Below are positions 57,076-64,000 of a stretch of DNA of 64,000 nt, in pieces. Origin of the DNA: Neorhizobium galegae bv. officinalis (GTDB lineage: Bacteria; Pseudomonadota; Alphaproteobacteria; Rhizobiales; Rhizobiaceae); the NCBI GenBank assembly GCA_000985875.1, contig CCRI01000005.1:287902-351901 (forward strand), in the 5' to 3' direction. How positions within the stretch are numbered: position 1 is the first letter of the stretch; each line of letters opens with the position of its first letter. The notes beneath the pieces are model-generated. The model saw nothing but the letters and a program-made list of their open reading frames with translations, was not told where the DNA came from and did no database searches. The translations under genes were made by a program, and so were the position numbers.

Positions 57076-59223
57076 TTACGCCGCCGCTCCCTGGTTCTGG
57101 AGGCTCCACAATCGAGCATACAGTCCATTTGTCGTTGTCAGCAGATCTGAATGCGTCCCCTCTTCAACGATGCCTCCGTCGACCATTCCGATGATGCGAT
57201 CGCACTGACGCACAGCCGCCAGGCGATGTGCGATTACGATAACCGTCCTGCCCTGCGCAATGCGCTTCATGTTATCCTGGATTATGTGTTCGCTCTCATA
57301 GTCCAAGGCGCTCGTCGCTTCGTCGAAAATAAGAATGGGCGGATTGGTCGCGAGGGCGCGCGCAATGGCAATGCGTTGTCGTTGTCCTCCCGACAGATTA
57401 GCGCCACGCTCTTCGACTATGCTGTCGTAACCCTGAGGAAGTTTGGAGATGAACTCATCCGCGCCGGCAAGTTTCGCAACGGCGATGACCTGCGCACGGG
57501 CCATGGCGGGATTGGAAAAGGCGATATTGTCGTGAATCGAGCGGTTGAAAAGCAGATTCTCCTGCAGCACCACGCCTATGTGACCCCGTAGCCAGGCGGG
57601 GTCCAAATGCGTCAAATCAGCACCGTCAAGACTGACCCGCCCCTGCTCCGGCAGATAGAGCCTTTGAATGAGCTTCGTCAGCGTGGATTTACCAGATCCC
57701 GAGGGGCCAACAATACCAATCGTCTCGCCTGCTTGTATTGTAAGTGAAACACTCTTTAGGACCTCAGGCATGCCTGGCCGGTATCGGAAGGTAACATTGT
57801 CGATCTTGATCTCGCCTCGCGGCGTAGGCAACGACAGCCTGTTTGCCGGCTGGCGTTCGGCCGGAAAATTGAGGACATCCCCAAGGCGATCGACGGAGAC
57901 CTTCACCTGCTGAAAATCTTGCCACAGCTGCGAAAGACGCAAAATTGGTTGCGTGACCTGCCCGGCGATCATGTTGAATGCAATAAGTGCACCCACCGAT
58001 AGATGACCGTCGATCACCGCTTTTGCGCCAAACAGAAGCAATGCAGCGGTTGACAGCTTGCTGACATACTGGATCGCGTTCTGCCCGAATGCGCTGAGCA
58101 TGGTCGCATCAAAGGAGGTGCGCACGTACGCAGCCAGCTTTTCTTCCCATTGCGCCTGCATGATCGGCTCGACTGCCGCGGATTTCACAGTGTGAACGCC
58201 GACAACCGTCTCCACCAGAAACTGCTGGCTTGCGGCGCCGCGATTGAATTTCTCTTTCACCAGATCGCGTAGCGGCGGCCTGATCAACACTGCGATCAAA
58301 ACGTAGGCGGGAATCGCAGCAATGACGATCAGGGTCAGTTGCCATGAATAAGCAAGGAGAACTGCAATGAACACGAAGGTGAACAAAAGGTCGATCGCCG
58401 AAAACAAAGCTTGTCCGGTGAGAAAAGTTCGTATGCTCTCCAGTTCACGCACTCTGGCAACGGTCTGTCCCGCTGAGCGCGTTTCAAAATATCCAAGAGG
58501 CAGTCTGAGGAGATGATGGAATAGCCGTTGGCCCAACTCGACATCAATTCTGTTTGTGGTGTGAGACAACACATACGTTCTCAAGTGCTGCAGAACGACG
58601 TCAAAGAGCCCGATGATCGCGATGCCGCCTACCAGAACAAAAAGCGTCGAATACCCCTTGTGTGCCAGAACCTTGTCGATAACCACCTGAAAGAACAGCG
58701 GTGTAACGAGCGCGAAAATCTGTATGAAGAATGAAGCAAGCAGGACATGGGCGAGCGGGCGTCGATATCGCCAGAGGGACGGCACGAACCACTTGAAGCC
58801 GAATTCCCGTGGATCCAAGCCGCCGCCACCTAGTCGTCGAGCGATCAGGATCACTTCCCCACCAGTTGCTGCAAGCAGTTCCTTTAGGGAAAGCTCGCGG
58901 TCGGTCCGCGTGACAGGATCCACCAGTCGAGCTCTGCCATTCGGATTGACGCCCCCATAAACGTGGAAGCCTGCTCCTTCTATCCGAACGATCGCGGGCG
59001 TGGGAATTTTCGCAAGCCGGGCTTCGGTGACGCCGGTGATAGATCGCGCCTTCATTCCAATTAACCTGGCAGCGCGGAGTATGTCCTGGTTCTCACTTTG
59101 ACGCCCCTTCAAAGCCAGCTCGTGCTGTAGCTGGTCGGGATCAGAGGCGATCCGGTAGAATGCGGCGACCCCGCACAGCGCCCGCAAACCCGTGTCAATC
59201 TTCTGAGCGGAAGCTCTGTCCAT
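57076..59223 (-). CDS. Type I secretion ABC ATPase (HlyB family)
   Basis: About 715 residues. An N-terminal C39-like domain (residues 1-125) has TGLRALCGVAAFYRI where peptidases have their catalytic Cys motif, so it is likely a non-cleaving substrate-binding domain. GFHVYGGV keeps the His. A six-span exporter domain follows, then an ATPase with IVGPSGSGKSTLTKLIQRLY, LSGGQRQRIAIARAL, ILIFDEATSALD and IAHRLAAV. The start at 59223 was chosen by family alignment; a GTG at 59268 is an alternative and neither has a strong ribosome site. It leads the hlyB-hlyD-membrane protein-RTX run. Confidence 0.94.
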   Translation of the reverse strand: MDRASAQKIDTGLRALCGVAAFYRIASDPDQLQHELALKGRQSENQDILRAARLIGMKARSITGVTEARLAKIPTPAIVRIEGAGFHVYGGVNPNGRARLVDPVTRTDRELSLKELLAATGGEVILIARRLGGGGLDPREFGFKWFVPSLWRYRRPLAHVLLASFFIQIFALVTPLFFQVVIDKVLAHKGYSTLFVLVGGIAIIGLFDVVLQHLRTYVLSHTTNRIDVELGQRLFHHLLRLPLGYFETRSAGQTVARVRELESIRTFLTGQALFSAIDLLFTFVFIAVLLAYSWQLTLIVIAAIPAYVLIAVLIRPPLRDLVKEKFNRGAASQQFLVETVVGVHTVKSAAVEPIMQAQWEEKLAAYVRTSFDATMLSAFGQNAIQYVSKLSTAALLLFGAKAVIDGHLSVGALIAFNMIAGQVTQPILRLSQLWQDFQQVKVSVDRLGDVLNFPAERQPANRLSLPTPRGEIKIDNVTFRYRPGMPEVLKSVSLTIQAGETIGIVGPSGSGKSTLTKLIQRLYLPEQGRVSLDGADLTHLDPAWLRGHIGVVLQENLLFNRSIHDNIAFSNPAMARAQVIAVAKLAGADEFISKLPQGYDSIVEERGANLSGGQRQRIAIARALATNPPILIFDEATSALDYESEHIIQDNMKRIAQGRTVIVIAHRLAAVRQCDRIIGMVDGGIVEEGTHSDLLTTTNGLYARLWSLQNQGAAA

Positions 59224-59268
59224 CTGCAAACAAGACCCCGATGAAAACCCCGTGCTGAGCGGCGTCAC

Positions 59269-60671
59269 TGTCGAGCGATACGAGGGATTTCTAGCCTTTC
59301 CTAGAGTTGCAGAAATGCATCCCGGCAGCGAAAAACTTAGGCGCCGTGTTTTTTAGTTGAAGCGCCCTACTTGAAATGGGAAATCGGCCCATTATTGGGC
59401 AAGTTTTCCGATGTGAAGCGCCACCTTAGGAAAAGATTTTTTTGAGAATTCTTAACTGCAACCACAATGATACCCTGCTTGCGGCTCTGTCAGGAGCGTG
59501 GAGCCCCCTCGTAGTCTGGAGTGCTACGTAGGGTTAAGTAGGAGGCCCGCCACGTCCCACCGTAGTTCGGCTCGTCGTCGCCCTCGCCGCCGAACCGCAT
59601 CATGCCCGCCAGCACCTTCCGCTGACGCGCGCCGAAGGCCTATACAGGGCGGAAAGACCTCGTGGTAACGCAGCTCGGCGATGTGAGCTTCCGCGAGAAC
59701 CTCCGCGGGCCTGGCCCGGCGGCAGCAAGAATGGTCACAGGTCTCCGGAAACCGAGATAGGTCGTGAAATCCTGGATGAGCTTCTGAAGCTCCCGGGGAT
59801 TTCGGGCGTTCCGGAAACGCGTTGAACTCGGCCCAGCTCAACCCCGGCCAGGAGGGTTCTTTGTCCTTCAACGAAGAGGTGCGCAGCACTCCAATAGCTG
59901 GCGTTCGGTGACCGCAGCTCTCACGCAGGAGCGGAGATACAGCAGCCGATCGACGATTGTTGGCTACTCCGCGGCACCGAGCCGCAAAGGGCTGCCGAGG
60001 CGACCGCCTTTATTGCATGACGGGATGCTGCATGGACTTACTTGGTCCAGCAGCTCGCCGCCGCCAAGGTCGGCAAAGCAGCGCCGTCGATCCTTGAACA
60101 CTTCATCAGCAGCATAGCGCCGATCGCCTTGCTGACCTTGTAGGAAGAACAGTTGCCGATGCAGGGACATGCGCTGGTCCAACGTGGTGCGGGCTCCAAT
60201 CCGACGCAGAACAAACAGGCGCAGAAAACGAGGACCCGCCCGTTTTTCCCGTACCGGACTTCAACAGTCTCTTGGCGGCGGGAACATCGCAGACAACCTG
60301 AGATAGCTCATCCTCCATTCAGATCACACGAAATGACGTAATCTCGTTCGCTGGCATGCCGGTCTGGTGGCTTCCTGTCGCCAAGGAGGAGGCGCGCGTG
60401 GTGCAACACCGGTCGACCAGGAGGCAATCGACGATACTGTCGCGGGCGTCTGCGGGGCTGGTGTCTGGACGCCGGGGGAATGCCTGGCGCATGACCAGAA
60501 AACGGCGAAGCGGCCCGGGTAATATTCACACTTAGAACGAGGACCTTAAGAGAATGCCTGTATCGTTGCACAGAGTATCCGTGTAGTCGCAGCTCAATCG
60601 TAGTCTGCGAATACGGAAGTGCCTGGGACGCCGACGCTTGGTCAGACCGAGCGTGAAAGGGGAAACGAGAA
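59269..60671. other. 1.4-kb region without an intact gene
   Basis: The first 250 bp are AT-richer and should carry the promoter of the secretion operon. Beyond that, open frames are short and interrupted. A decayed coding stretch on the minus strand (59520-59890) is listed separately. I could not assign the rest (59890-60660), which has no repeats, RNA genes or insertion-sequence ends I recognise. Confidence 0.5.
59520..59890 (-). pseudogene. Decayed coding remnant, family unknown
   Basis: Protein-like pieces alternate between two minus-strand frames: WPGLSWAEFNAF, then RNARNPRELQKLIQDFTTYL by a one-base shift, AEVLAEAHIAELRYHEVFPP back in the first, then RQRKVLAGMMRFGGEGDDEP and NYGGTWRASYLTLRSTPDY in the second. 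This is what a gene with several indels looks like. I do not recognise the family. Confidence 0.35.
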
Positions 60672-61196
60672 ATGGTGACGCGTCCTAACCCGAATTTTGG
60701 GCCTGCCTACGCTCAATGCATGTGGCTCCTTCTTTTCGTCGTCATTGCTAATGCGCTGGTGGGATTGTTCATCTCGGCATTGGCACAAGACGTCTGCACC
60801 GTCGCTCGGTCGGATTTCCGATTGATCTGGCCGCCAAACGAGTCCTTTGTGTCCGCCAGTGATCTCACTAACAGGCACATCTGTAACACCGCTATTGTGC
60901 GGTCGACCTTGGGGCTTACATTATTTCTTTGGCTATTAATCGCATTATATAAAACGGGTCGACATTTAACTCCCCATTTCGAGCCCAGAATCTTCGGTAT
61001 AGTGGTAGCTTTGGCCATCATGTCTTACTGGATATCCGGAAAGCCTGTCGTTGGGGGGCTCAACTATTACCGGATCAGCTTGAATGATTGGTGGTGGGTC
61101 GGCTTCATGAAGAGCTGCATAACAATCGTGGGATTCTATTTGAGTTCCTTTTGGACAATTTACATTATTCTTTGCGCGGGTCGAAAATATTTCTGA
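60672..61196 (+). CDS. Four-span membrane protein, unknown function
   Basis: This 174-residue protein has about four membrane spans: CMWLLLFVVIANALVGLFIS, STLGLTLFLWLLIALY, FGIVVALAIMSYWISG and CITIVGFYLSSFWTIYIILC. The first extracytoplasmic loop is polar with two cysteines. AAAGGGGAAA before the ATG is a good ribosome site. Base composition is lower in GC than the core genes. It converges on the orphan four-span paralogue (42-bp gap). No family is recognised; size and neighbourhood make it another immunity-like candidate. Confidence 0.68.
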   Translation: MVTRPNPNFGPAYAQCMWLLLFVVIANALVGLFISALAQDVCTVARSDFRLIWPPNESFVSASDLTNRHICNTAIVRSTLGLTLFLWLLIALYKTGRHLTPHFEPRIFGIVVALAIMSYWISGKPVVGGLNYYRISLNDWWWVGFMKSCITIVGFYLSSFWTIYIILCAGRKYF

Positions 61197-61238
61197 GAGC
61201 ACGCGCATTGGCTACCCGACAAACGCAACTAGCCCCAA

Positions 61239-61721
61239 TTATGGTTGCTTATCTGGAGCAATATTACCGCTGCCTAGAAGCGTCAATATCGCGCGGATAG
61301 CCAGAATGCAGAGACTTATTACCGGCAACAGTCCGTACGCTGTTCCGACCATAACGTCGTCGATCCGATACTCACCGGAAAAGGCTCGCGGAGGCCTGAA
61401 GTCTGGGAAATCAGCGGTTTGAAAGCACGGGGACTCGCCTGTCCCGAGGACGCCCCAGACCAGCGTCCAATTTGTTGCCAAAATCAGAACGCAGATACAG
61501 ATGCCCAAAGCAATTCCGCTGAGACCTGAGGCGGCTGCGCCATGCTTGCCAGCATACTTCATCTCGCGAATGTTTATGTACCAGTGTCCCAAGAAGAACA
61601 ATAAACTTAGTCTCGCACCGACTGCGAACGAGTCGATACCACCTTGAGTGCATGTTTCCGAATACCCGAGTAACTGCAGTACGAAGCCAACCAACAGAAC
61701 TCCGTTCGCTAGCCAACTCAT
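61239..61721 (-). CDS. Paralogue of the RTX-adjacent four-span membrane protein
   Basis: This 160-residue protein aligns end to end with the one at 55009-55467 (about 107 of 150 positions identical by hand). Identical blocks include LLGYSETCT, FAVGARLS, LVWGVLGTGESPCF, AFSGEYRI and LPVISL. It has the same four-span layout and a slightly longer tail (GSGNIAPDKQP). Unlike its sister it has no RTX gene directly downstream; a convergent membrane gene is there instead. It keeps the sister's upstream element. It may be an orphan immunity or accessory copy. Confidence 0.82.
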   Translation of the reverse strand: MSWLANGVLLVGFVLQLLGYSETCTQGGIDSFAVGARLSLLFFLGHWYINIREMKYAGKHGAAASGLSGIALGICICVLILATNWTLVWGVLGTGESPCFQTADFPDFRPPRAFSGEYRIDDVMVGTAYGLLPVISLCILAIRAILTLLGSGNIAPDKQP

Positions 61722-61782
61722 CCAAGGGATTCCGCAGGCGTTTGTGCGAGAATTTTGTCGATCGGCATTACCCTACCCAGGA

Positions 61783-61861
61783 TGCTCGGCTGCCGATGGC
61801 GGTTTCCTAGTCTAACCCACCAGTCAAATCCCAAGGCTGCTGAGTTGAAACAAGTCATCTA
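61783..61861 (-). promoter_or_regulatory. Conserved upstream element B with 11-bp palindrome
   Basis: This aligns with 55530-55608. The palindrome TCGGCTGCCGA is at 61786-61796, and TTGAAACAAG and CATCTA recur in the same order and spacing. It sits about 62-140 bp before the start of the paralogous membrane gene, the same distance as element A from its gene. Confidence 0.55.
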
Positions 61862-62376
61862 AATAAATGCCTTTCTCCCGCCGCTAGAGACTATGGGCCT
61901 CAGAAGCGCTCCCTCCCGGAAGTACATGGTGAGGACTTGGACCCGGCCCGAGAGACCCTGTCTGTGGGTTCGTCGAATCGCGGTGTTCAGAATGCGCAGT
62001 GCTTAGGCCATGTGTTCCCGGGCTCCGGCGCGTTCCTCGAGTGCAGAAAGTTCACTATCCATGCCTGCATTTATTGCCGCGGGACCCATGAAGGTCAATT
62101 GGCCTTCTTGCCGGCGATGCGCGTTACGGACCTGAAGATCCCGAGTAGTCCGGCGCCTTATCCATGCGAGCTTCGGTGAGCAACGGGGCATGGTATGCCG
62201 ACGGGGCCCCACACCTGCCGTGTGTTCCCATGAATGGCTCTGTTGGGTGAGACGAGCATACCCACCCGGTGTCGGGGCAGTCTTTGCATGTCAGCATGAG
62301 TCCCAACTTTATACTCTTGCACGGGATAGTTTAAGGATGGCAGTTTTACTGCCCATCGGATGTCGACGCCAGAGAT
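61862..62376. other. Intergenic stretch, no supported gene
   Basis: Short frames on both strands show no convincing ribosome site or protein-like composition. No repeat, RNA gene or hairpin stands out. Confidence 0.5.
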
Positions 62377-62640
62377 ATGTCAGGGATTTTTAAGTCAATG
62401 AAGCGTGTGCTCACCGGGCGGGTAGTCCGGCGCTCGGACCTTCATATTATGGACGGCACGTGCTCGATATCTCTCCGCATGAAACGCGATAGCGATGGCG
62501 CCTATGTCGTCCTCGCGTGCACCGCTGCCGGCAGTCGGCAGTATTACCCCTTCGAGAGGAGTGAATTCGAGAGCTTTGTCACAGCGGCTAGCGAAATCAG
62601 AGACGCGCTAGATTCCGACATAGCTCAGGATAAGGTCTAG
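62377..62640 (+). CDS. Small hypothetical protein
   Basis: This 87-residue protein begins MSGIFKSMKRVLTGRVVRRS. A compact alpha/beta-like middle reads CSISLRMKRDSDGAYVVLAC, and QYYPFERSEFESFVTAASEI leads to an acidic tail. It has no signal peptide or membrane span, so it is probably cytoplasmic. The ribosome site is weak (AGAG region). The composition is protein-like and it keeps the codon pattern of neighbouring accessory genes. The family is not recognised. Confidence 0.55.
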   Translation: MSGIFKSMKRVLTGRVVRRSDLHIMDGTCSISLRMKRDSDGAYVVLACTAAGSRQYYPFERSEFESFVTAASEIRDALDSDIAQDKV

Positions 62641-62739
62641 ACGCAGCACCTTTCGGGAGATGTCCATCGGCGCCGTAGAGACATTCTTTCAATGCCCAGC
62701 TAGATTGAAGTCAGTCACGCAGGTCACTGGAAGGGAAAC

Positions 62740-63386
62740 ATGTCCAACGTCGTATCGCTCCGGCCCAAGCGTGTGCGCCCACCCCAACACATAGGAGCGT
62801 TCTTCGAACTAGGGCCGACCTACGCAAACGGCGATCATGGCCTCGAACTCGAAAACGGAGACAAGCTGATAACGCCCCCGCGCGTAATGCTTGGACCGGG
62901 GCCCGATCAGAAATATGGGTTCCTGAATTTCCAGAGGTTCCGATACTCCGGCCTGAAAAACAGCATTATGATCGCCCACCCAAAGATCTTGAGCAGTTCC
63001 ATCTCTATTGGCTTATCTCGCAACGTTTGAAAGACGTTCTGGAGAGAGTTGACCCAGCCGGTGTTTCGTTTGCCGATTGCGAGGTTTTTCACATCAGCGG
63101 CAAACCGATCGAACCGAGACATTATTTGTGTGATGTCGTCAAAGAAGTCGACGCTCTCGACGAGACGGCCTCCAAAGTAGCAGTGAGATACATCGACGGC
63201 GAGAAATTCTATTCCCTGGCAGCCGATCCAGAACTTTCGTTCAAACGCGAGGTTCTGGGGGACGCCCACATCTTCCGACAGAAAAACATGGGCGGCATAT
63301 TCTGCGACTCGCTATTGAAACAGGCAATGGTAGGCGCAGGAATCAAAAACCCACTGCACTTCTGTGACGTGTCGATACGCGCCTGA
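62740..63386 (+). pseudogene. Imm11-family (DUF1629) immunity-like protein, frameshifted
   Basis: AGGGAAA precedes ATG 62740, which reads MSNVVSLRPKRVRPPQHIGA to about YGF at 62920. A one-base loss there moves the frame. The continuation reads PEFPEVPILRPEKQHYDRPP, then DLEQFHLYWLISQRLKDVLE and VDPAGVSFADCEV. It ends with EPRHYLCDVVKEVDALDE, GEKFYSL, GDAHIFR and IFCDSLLKQAMVGAGI. The RYLCDVVxExDAxDE, GDAHxFR and late FCD motifs match the Imm11/DUF1629 fold of polymorphic-toxin immunity proteins. With the base restored the protein would be about 215 residues. A sequencing error could mimic the damage. Confidence 0.75.
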
Positions 63387-63706
63387 TTGCGGATCTCAAG
63401 CACCGTATCCTCAACGAGCGATTTTCTTGCGTTCATTCCTCGGCCCGCCGGACCTGCATGTCGCGATAGATCTCCGGCCGATGCTCCTGCAGAACCAGTC
63501 CGTCTTCGACTTATCGCGCTCGAAGCCGAGGCCTCGCGACTGTTTGTAGCCGTGATATTCGCACCGGAGCTCGAATGCACCGGGGCGGCGGAGGGATGGG
63601 CGGCCGTCCGCCATCCGGGGACGCAGGTCAAGGCTCGTTGTTGCACATTGGAACTTCGTCCCACTCCTCCCCGGCAGGATTTCCTGCGGGAGAGTCCGAG
63701 GGGGAA
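63387..63706. other. Intergenic stretch before second RTX gene end
   Basis: Frames on both strands are open over part of this stretch but show no recognisable family. GCAGGATTTCCTGC at about 63674-63687 forms a hairpin within a larger CTCC...GGAG pairing and could terminate the RTX gene on the minus strand. Confidence 0.4.
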
Positions 63707-64000
63707 TCATGTAAACTGGAAATCCCCTGAGTGAAGGCTTGATAAGAGCACGTTCTGCAGCGTGATTGTATTGTTCGCGTCGGCCATAATGAGCGTATCG
63801 CCGCCAGATTGGTTGGATGCAGCAAGAAGCGATGCCCAATCGGCAAAGACGCTGTCATCGATCCTGATCGTGTCGTGTGCCGTGCCGGTTGCCACGAAGT
63901 TTGTGATTGTATCATGACCCCAGTTTGGCAGATATACGAAGAAGTCTGCGGCCACTCCACCAGTGAGAGTATCGTCGCCTGCACCGCCCGTCAGCGTGTT
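63707..64000 (-). CDS. C-terminal part of a second RTX protein (continues beyond window)
   Basis: The frame is open through the window edge, so the gene's start lies beyond base 64000. The visible 97 residues carry an RTX nonapeptide region (TLTGGAGDDTLTGGVAADFF). An end closely matching the giant RTX protein follows: HDTITNFVATGTAHDTIRID, DWASLLAASNQSGGDTLIM, ITLQNV and a final GDFQFT. The match through the last ~75 residues points to the same type I secretion apparatus. It lies beyond the Imm11-like pseudogene. Confidence 0.88.
   Translation of the reverse strand, partial: NTLTGGAGDDTLTGGVAADFFVYLPNWGHDTITNFVATGTAHDTIRIDDSVFADWASLLAASNQSGGDTLIMADANNTITLQNVLLSSLHSGDFQFT

Noticed and set aside
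57076..59223. HlyB-type ATPase as a peptidase-containing bacteriocin exporter
   Set aside because: The expected catalytic cysteine is not in the right place in the C39-like domain, and the cargos have C-terminal RTX signals rather than double-glycine leaders.

Overview
The window is high-GC alphaproteobacterial DNA, most likely a chromosome or chromid of a Rhizobiaceae member (Rhizobium, Neorhizobium or Agrobacterium type). The indicators are an exoB-type galE, an OpgC glucan-modifying protein, DUF1236 envelope proteins, an SSF-histidine kinase hybrid, FadR-type sugar regulators, a rhizobial intergenic palindrome and giant RTX proteins. No homology search was possible. Family calls rest on motifs read by eye.

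Layout. 1-5.4 kb: a LysR regulator divergent from an NmrA-like reductase and a DUF1857 protein, then an SDR, murA with a small basic protein, and tRNA-Thr(GGT). 5.4-14.5 kb: a secreted RYDR-repeat protein and a surface-polysaccharide region with an MsbA-like ABC exporter, a GT4-like glycosyltransferase, a GT2-GT4 fusion, two FkbM methyltransferases and a multiply frameshifted glycosyltransferase remnant. 14.5-21.9 kb: a NarL-type two-component pair, a Gly/Asn-rich exported protein, two DUF1236 proteins flanking a single-span membrane peptide, a variant polysaccharide deacetylase, a small exported protein and galE. 22-28.9 kb: a class I aminotransferase, mscL, a 1171-residue transporter-kinase-receiver hybrid, and opgC.

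29-42 kb: a deoxysugar catabolic region that fits oxidative L-fucose degradation. A FadR/GntR regulator and a UxaA-family enzyme on the minus strand face a plus-strand run of sugar ABC importer (ATPase, permease, binding protein), aldo/keto reductase, lactonase, Zn-alcohol dehydrogenase, sugar mutarotase, SDR and L-fuconate dehydratase. A convergent mannitol-dehydrogenase-family gene follows. The hydrolase that would end the classical pathway is not seen. A lipoprotein and a cystathionine gamma-synthase-family enzyme lie between this region and the next.

44.4-64 kb: an accessory type I secretion locus on the minus strand: hlyB-type ATPase, hlyD-type adaptor, a four-span membrane protein, and a 3527-residue RTX protein. 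The RTX protein has a lysozyme-like N-terminus, over twenty ~54-residue DGDG repeats, two DUF4214 regions and fourteen RTX blocks. About 6 kb away is a paralogue of the four-span protein (about 70% identical by hand alignment) that keeps the same upstream element, including a perfect 11-bp palindrome. Nearby are another membrane protein, an Imm11-like gene broken by one frameshift, and the 3' end of a second RTX gene with a matching C-terminus. I read this as a T1SS effector locus in which the four-span proteins may be immunity proteins. That role is inference.
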